From assembly GCA_009782865.1 (NCBI GenBank), contig WRIF01000087.1, positions 1-6,816 of the forward strand: a stretch of 6,816 bases of DNA, read 5' to 3'. Below, piece by piece: positions 1 to 3,466 of the stretch (position 1 is its first letter; the number at the start of each line of letters is the position of its first letter). The notes below the pieces were generated by a model. It had not been told where the DNA came from. It saw only the letters and a program-made list of their open reading frames with translations, and ran no database searches. A program made the translations under genes and the position numbers. The stretch is from Promicromonosporaceae bacterium. GTDB taxonomy: Bacteria; Actinomycetota; Actinomycetes; Actinomycetales; Cellulomonadaceae.

Positions 1-731
1 AAGCCGGCTTCGAGGGTGGCCTCGTAGTTGGTGATTTCTCCCCCTTGGGGGGCTTCGATGCGGTGGCCCCGCACCATCAGGCGGTGGGTGTTGAGCCCGG
101 TGGGGGTGCAGGTGAAGAGGGTAACGAGGTCTTGGTCTTCCTCGATGGCGAGGTAGGCGTGGTAGTCGCCGGGCAGGACGACGACTATCTGATCCACCCG
201 GTACCACAGCTGACGCCCGGCGGTGACGAGGAAGAAGACATCTCCTTTGTCAAGACGTTCCAGTTCGGTGAACAGGCGGGCGCGCATCAGCCCGGAGTGG
301 GCGGTGATCACCGAGTGGGTTCCGGCACCGCCGACGGGCAGTGACGAGCCGTAGTGGTGCCCCGCCCCGCGGTACAGCACCTCGTCGGTGGTGCCGTGGT
401 GTACCGGCACGGTGAGGTTGATCGAGGGCATCGTCACCGAGCTCATCACGGATGAGTCTCCGACCCGCAGCAGCGCGAGGTAGTCCGGATGGTGGTAGTC
501 GGTGTGGCCAACGCGGCCGGCGAGCAGGTCGGCGTTGTAGCGGTGGGCGTCGGCAAACAGGTGATCGAGGTCTGCCGCGGACAGCGCCTCGAGCTGCTGA
601 TTGTGCCGGGCCACCTCTCCGGATTGCTGATAGGTGTTGATCCAGCAGGCGGCGTGCGGGAACAGGATGAGGCCGGCGCCGACGGCGAGGATGGCGGTCC
701 AGATGGCGGTGTAGAGGCGGGCCTTACGCAT
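1..731 (-). CDS. srtC: Class C (pilin-polymerising) sortase, second copy, 3' end cut off by the window
   Basis: This is a membrane-bound transpeptidase that cleaves LPXTG-type signals and joins pilin subunits through a lysine of the next subunit. The frame is open from the ATG at 731 to the left edge, giving 243 residues. An N-terminal membrane segment (about residues 7-28) precedes the sortase beta-barrel. His145 (TAHSGL), Cys208 (TLFTCTP) and Arg217 (NTHRL) form the expected catalytic triad, and the TLxTC plus VRGHRI ending is typical of class C. The C-terminal membrane segment lies off the window. The ATG overlaps the stop region of the preceding sortase by 8 nt. No good Shine-Dalgarno precedes it, so translation is probably coupled. 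It aligns without gaps to that sortase (151 of 243 identical by hand count). An extra Cys29 lies at the end of the membrane segment. The sortase call is secure; its pilin preference cannot be read from sequence. Confidence 0.95.
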   Translation of the reverse strand, partial: MRKARLYTAIWTAILAVGAGLILFPHAACWINTYQQSGEVARHNQQLEALSAADLDHLFADAHRYNADLLAGRVGHTDYHHPDYLALLRVGDSSVMSSVTMPSINLTVPVHHGTTDEVLYRGAGHHYGSSLPVGGAGTHSVITAHSGLMRARLFTELERLDKGDVFFLVTAGRQLWYRVDQIVVVLPGDYHAYLAIEEDQDLVTLFTCTPTGLNTHRLMVRGHRIEAPQGGEITNYEATLEAG

Positions 732-1581
732 GCCTGGGACCCCGGCTCTCGATGCGGTGGGCGGGGCGGCGTTGCGGCGGGGCGAACAGCATCTTGCCGG
801 TGCCGCCTGCGATGGTCATCGTGCCCACCATGACGAGCGACCACCAGGGGAACCCGGCGGCCAGGGTGTGTTCGGAGGCGAACAGTTCGCCACCCGCGGG
901 GGCCTCGATGCGGTGGCCGCGCACCAGCAGGCGGTGGCTGTTGACCCCCACCGGGGTGCAGGTGAACAGGGTCACGAGGTCTTGCCCGGGCACCACGGCG
1001 AGGTAGGCGTGGTAGTCGCCGGGCAGCACGGTAGCTATCTGGTCCACCTGGTACCAGGCGTGGCGGCCGAGGGTCGAGACGAAGAAGGCCTCCCCCACCT
1101 GCAGGTTTCCGAGGTGGGTGAACAGGCGGGCGCGCATCAGCCCGGAGTGGGCGGTGATCACTGCGTGGGTGTCCGGGCCGCCGATGGGCAGCGAGGTGCC
1201 GTACTGGTGGCCGGCCCCGCGGTAGAGAACGTCGTCGGTGGTGCCGTGGTGTACCGGCACGGTCAGGTCAAGGGAGGGGATGGTCACGGTGGCCATCAGG
1301 TCCGTCTCGCCCACCCGCAGGTGGGACAGGTATTCGGGGTGGTGGTGGTTGGTGAAGCCGCGCAGGCCGGCGGCCAGTTGGCGGTTGTACTCCTCCGCCG
1401 CGGACACGAGGTGGTCCAGGTCGGCGGCCGAGGCGCTGGCCAGGTCTTGGCTGTGCCGGGCGACGGTGCCTGCCTGGGAGCGGAGGGCGAACCAGTCGGC
1501 GGCGTGGGGAAAGAGCACCACGCCCACCCCGAGGGAGGCCAGCGCGATCCACACCAGGATGGCTACGGTGCGCTTGGACAT
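724..1581 (-). CDS. srtC: Class C (pilin-polymerising) sortase, complete
   Basis: A 285-residue sortase that polymerises pilins on the outer face of the membrane. Residues about 5-27 form the N-terminal membrane anchor. The catalytic domain follows, with the strand around HHGTTDDVLYRGAGH, His145 (TAHSGL), Cys208 (TLFTCTP) and Arg217 (NSHRLL). A second hydrophobic segment (about 243-260) and a basic tail complete the class C layout, and the length is normal for the class. The N-terminal lid region (about residues 70-88) contains HHHPEYL, not the usual Asp-Pro-aromatic lid motif. The ATG at 1581 is preceded by a strong AAAGGAG seven bases upstream, which fixes the start. It lies 112 nt downstream of the pilin stop and overlaps the next sortase by 8 nt. 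The neighbouring pilin, with LPMTG and a pilin-motif lysine, is its likely substrate (inference from context). Confidence 0.97.
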   Translation of the reverse strand: MSKRTVAILVWIALASLGVGVVLFPHAADWFALRSQAGTVARHSQDLASASAADLDHLVSAAEEYNRQLAAGLRGFTNHHHPEYLSHLRVGETDLMATVTIPSLDLTVPVHHGTTDDVLYRGAGHQYGTSLPIGGPDTHAVITAHSGLMRARLFTHLGNLQVGEAFFVSTLGRHAWYQVDQIATVLPGDYHAYLAVVPGQDLVTLFTCTPVGVNSHRLLVRGHRIEAPAGGELFASEHTLAAGFPWWSLVMVGTMTIAGGTGKMLFAPPQRRPAHRIESRGPRHA

Positions 1582-1588
1582 CGCTGTT

Positions 1589-1595
1589 CTCCTTT
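1589..1595 (-). promoter_or_regulatory. Ribosome binding site of the complete sortase
   Basis: On the minus strand AAAGGAG stands 7 nt before the ATG at 1581. It is the strongest Shine-Dalgarno sequence in the window and sets the sortase start. Confidence 0.8.
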
Positions 1596-1643
1596 CGGTG
1601 GGCTAGCCGGTGGGGTTAAGGGGGGCTGTTGCCATTGAATTGC

Positions 1644-1684
1644 TCGGTTCCCGCCGGCGCAACCTGAACGCCGGCGGGAACCGA
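1644..1684 (-). terminator. Perfect 16-bp hairpin after the pilin gene, probable terminator or attenuator
   Basis: Bases 1644-1659 and 1669-1684 are perfect reverse complements (16 bp, mostly G/C) around a 9-nt loop. The hairpin begins 9 nt after the pilin stop codon and ends about 50 nt before the sortase Shine-Dalgarno. No T-run follows on the minus strand, which is common for actinobacterial terminators. Its position between the shaft pilin and the sortases suggests partial termination or 3'-end protection of the pilin mRNA, giving much pilin and little sortase. The dyad is seen directly; its function is inferred. Confidence 0.75.
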
Positions 1685-1693
1685 AGGCTGCTA

Positions 1694-3298
1694 TCAGGCG
1701 CTAGCGGCCAGACGGCGGCGGGTGATGACCACGAAGGCCGCGGCGCCACCCAGGACGATCACGCCGACGGCGGTGATCAGGGCGATGCCCATGCCACCGG
1801 TCATCGGGAGACGGAACGCGGTGTCCGGGATGTTCTCGATCTCGATGATCTGGGTGTGGGTGCCGGCGGCGCCGGTCACCTGGAACGGCACCGGGGCGGC
1901 CAGGAGCAGGTGGCCGTCGGGGGCCAAGGTCTCCAGCAGCCAGAAGGTGCGGCAGCGGGCGTCGGCGGGCTCACCGGGGCAGGTGATCATGGTGCCGTCG
2001 TCGAGGCGGTTGCTGACCTGCAGGCCGCGGATTACCACGCGACCGTCGGCGCCGGTGGTGAACTCGTACGCCTCCTCGTCGTCCACGTCCTGGAGGATGA
2101 GGTAGCCACCGACGGAGGGGTCGTTGGCGAACGCGCGGGCGGCGGCCTCGGACGGGAACACGCGGAAGGTGGCGCCGGGCAGCAGGGCGGTCACGTTGGC
2201 GTCGGCCGAGGCCTTCTCGATGGTAATGCCGGCGAAGTGGGCGACCGGGGGGTCGTAGGGCTCGTACGGGTCACACGGGTAGTCCGGGTGATCCGTGGGG
2301 CACTCGTCGCCGGGGCCGAAGTTGAAGTTGGGCCAGAAGCTGGCGTTGTTGGTGATGGTGCCGTCTGCGGGAATGGACTCGATGACGGTGTTCAGCACGA
2401 TGCGCACGGAGTGGCCCGGGGCCAGGGAGTTGAGGAGCGCCAGGCCCTCGGGGCTGCCGAAGTCGAAGATCCAGTAGCCGACCGGGGTGTTCCAGGACTC
2501 GGCGAACACGGGGGCGGCCAGCGGGGCACCGACCGGGTCACCGGCGGCGTCGACGATGGTCACCACGGGGGCCTCGGTTCCGGTGCGCACCGGGGAGAGG
2601 TGGACGGGCAGGATGTCGGCGATGATGTACGAGGTGATGGGGGTGGAGGTGCCCGAGGGGATACCGGCGGTGATGGTCCACTGCATGGTGTCGCCAACGC
2701 CTACGGCGTCACCGGAGTCGAGGGTCTTGGTGATGTTGTGACCGCCGACCGACGCCTTGGGGTAGGCGTACACGGTGTCCATCCAGACGCCATCCTCGGT
2801 GGGGTGGCGCATGGGGAGGGTCACCATGAAGGGCTCGGGCAGCACCAGGTCGTCGGGGGCATCGGCGGTGCGGTGCGGGGTGACGAGCCACAGGCCCTTG
2901 GCGAGACCCTCGAAGCGGGCCACGCCATCGGCGTCGGTGACCTGGGTGGGGCCGTGGGCCAAACCGAGGGCAAGGAACTCACCAACGGTCAGGTTGTAGG
3001 CGGCCAGCCAGCCGGCATGCGTGCCGAGGTCGATGTCCGGATGCAGGGTGAGGCGGAACTCGACGCCCTCGATGGGGTCGCCGCCCGGGGTGGGGGTGAT
3101 CGACACGCCGGTGCCGGGGGCGCCGGCCGGGCCTTCGAGCAAAGTGACAACGAGGGTGTTGTTGTCGCCGGCGGGGGGCAGGGTGGTGGCTGCCGGGTCG
3201 GCCGTGGCCGGGACGGCGCCACTGACGACCAGGGCCGTGGTGGCGGCCAAGGTGGTCGCGGCAACTAGGCCACGACGCAGGGTGGTGCGGATGCTCAT
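1694..3298 (-). CDS. LPXTG-anchored major (shaft) pilin, SpaA/SpaH/FimA type
   Basis: A 534-residue pilus shaft subunit. A signal peptide spans about residues 1-33 (basic start, hydrophobic core, Ala-rich end). The N-terminal domain runs to the pilin motif Trp172-xxx-VYAYPK, where Lys181 is the expected sortase acceptor. The middle domain has Lys191 (ITKTL) and Asn317/318 (ITNNASF), a likely Lys-Asn isopeptide pair. The C-terminal CnaB-like domain has Lys362 (ITIEK), the E-box Glu456 (FWLLETLAPDG) and Asn489 (IENIP). The sorting signal is LPMTG (497-501), followed by a membrane segment (about 503-526) and an RRR tail. Cys333/Cys342 and Cys440/Cys449 are close pairs that could form disulfides. 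The ATG at 3298 has GAAAGG six bases upstream. The gene follows the adhesin after a 168-nt gap and precedes two class C sortases, as expected for a polymerised subunit. The family call is firm; bond assignments rest on motif position. Confidence 0.95.
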   Translation of the reverse strand: MSIRTTLRRGLVAATTLAATTALVVSGAVPATADPAATTLPPAGDNNTLVVTLLEGPAGAPGTGVSITPTPGGDPIEGVEFRLTLHPDIDLGTHAGWLAAYNLTVGEFLALGLAHGPTQVTDADGVARFEGLAKGLWLVTPHRTADAPDDLVLPEPFMVTLPMRHPTEDGVWMDTVYAYPKASVGGHNITKTLDSGDAVGVGDTMQWTITAGIPSGTSTPITSYIIADILPVHLSPVRTGTEAPVVTIVDAAGDPVGAPLAAPVFAESWNTPVGYWIFDFGSPEGLALLNSLAPGHSVRIVLNTVIESIPADGTITNNASFWPNFNFGPGDECPTDHPDYPCDPYEPYDPPVAHFAGITIEKASADANVTALLPGATFRVFPSEAAARAFANDPSVGGYLILQDVDDEEAYEFTTGADGRVVIRGLQVSNRLDDGTMITCPGEPADARCRTFWLLETLAPDGHLLLAAPVPFQVTGAAGTHTQIIEIENIPDTAFRLPMTGGMGIALITAVGVIVLGGAAAFVVITRRRLAASA

Positions 3299-3466
3299 GG
3301 TGAGCCTTTCTCTTGATTTTGGACAGCGCAGGGCTGGCCGTGGTTATCTTGCGGTTACTTGGACAGGTACTGCGGATTGAATCGACGCCAAGCGGTGTCG
3401 GGCCTATGTGTTGAAATGATCACGTATTGGAATGGCTGAGTGTTGGAGTGACCGAAGTCGTTGGGG
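3299..3466 (-). other. 168-nt spacer between adhesin and pilin genes
   Basis: No gene is seen here. It is lower in G/C than the pilin gene and long enough to hold a pilin promoter, but I found no -35/-10 pair that I would defend. The only dyad, 3383-3389 with 3394-3400, is 7 bp with one non-Watson-Crick position and no T-run, so it is a poor terminator. The adhesin and pilin may share a transcript, or the pilin may have its own promoter here. Confidence 0.4.
3305..3311 (-). promoter_or_regulatory. Ribosome binding site of the major pilin
   Basis: On the minus strand AGAAAGG lies 6 nt before the ATG at 3298. This supports the start that gives a complete signal peptide. Confidence 0.7.

Noticed and set aside
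40..52. CCCCC-TT-GGGGG palindrome in the partial sortase
   Set aside because: It lies in codons for Pro-Gln-Gly-Gly within a coding region and is explained by codon choice.
730..1638. 302-codon plus-strand open frame over the sortase
   Set aside because: It is a shadow of the sortase gene. A similar frame occurs over the duplicate sortase, as expected from the repeated coding sequence.
1610..3268. 552-codon open frame on the plus strand antisense to the pilin
   Set aside because: Its product is Gly/Val/Asp-rich without domains, which is the typical shadow of a high-GC gene. The minus-strand frame has a signal peptide, pilin motif, E-box and LPMTG.
3383..3400. 7-bp dyad in the adhesin-pilin spacer as a terminator
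   Set aside because: One position is not Watson-Crick paired in the minus-strand transcript, the stem is short and no T-run follows.
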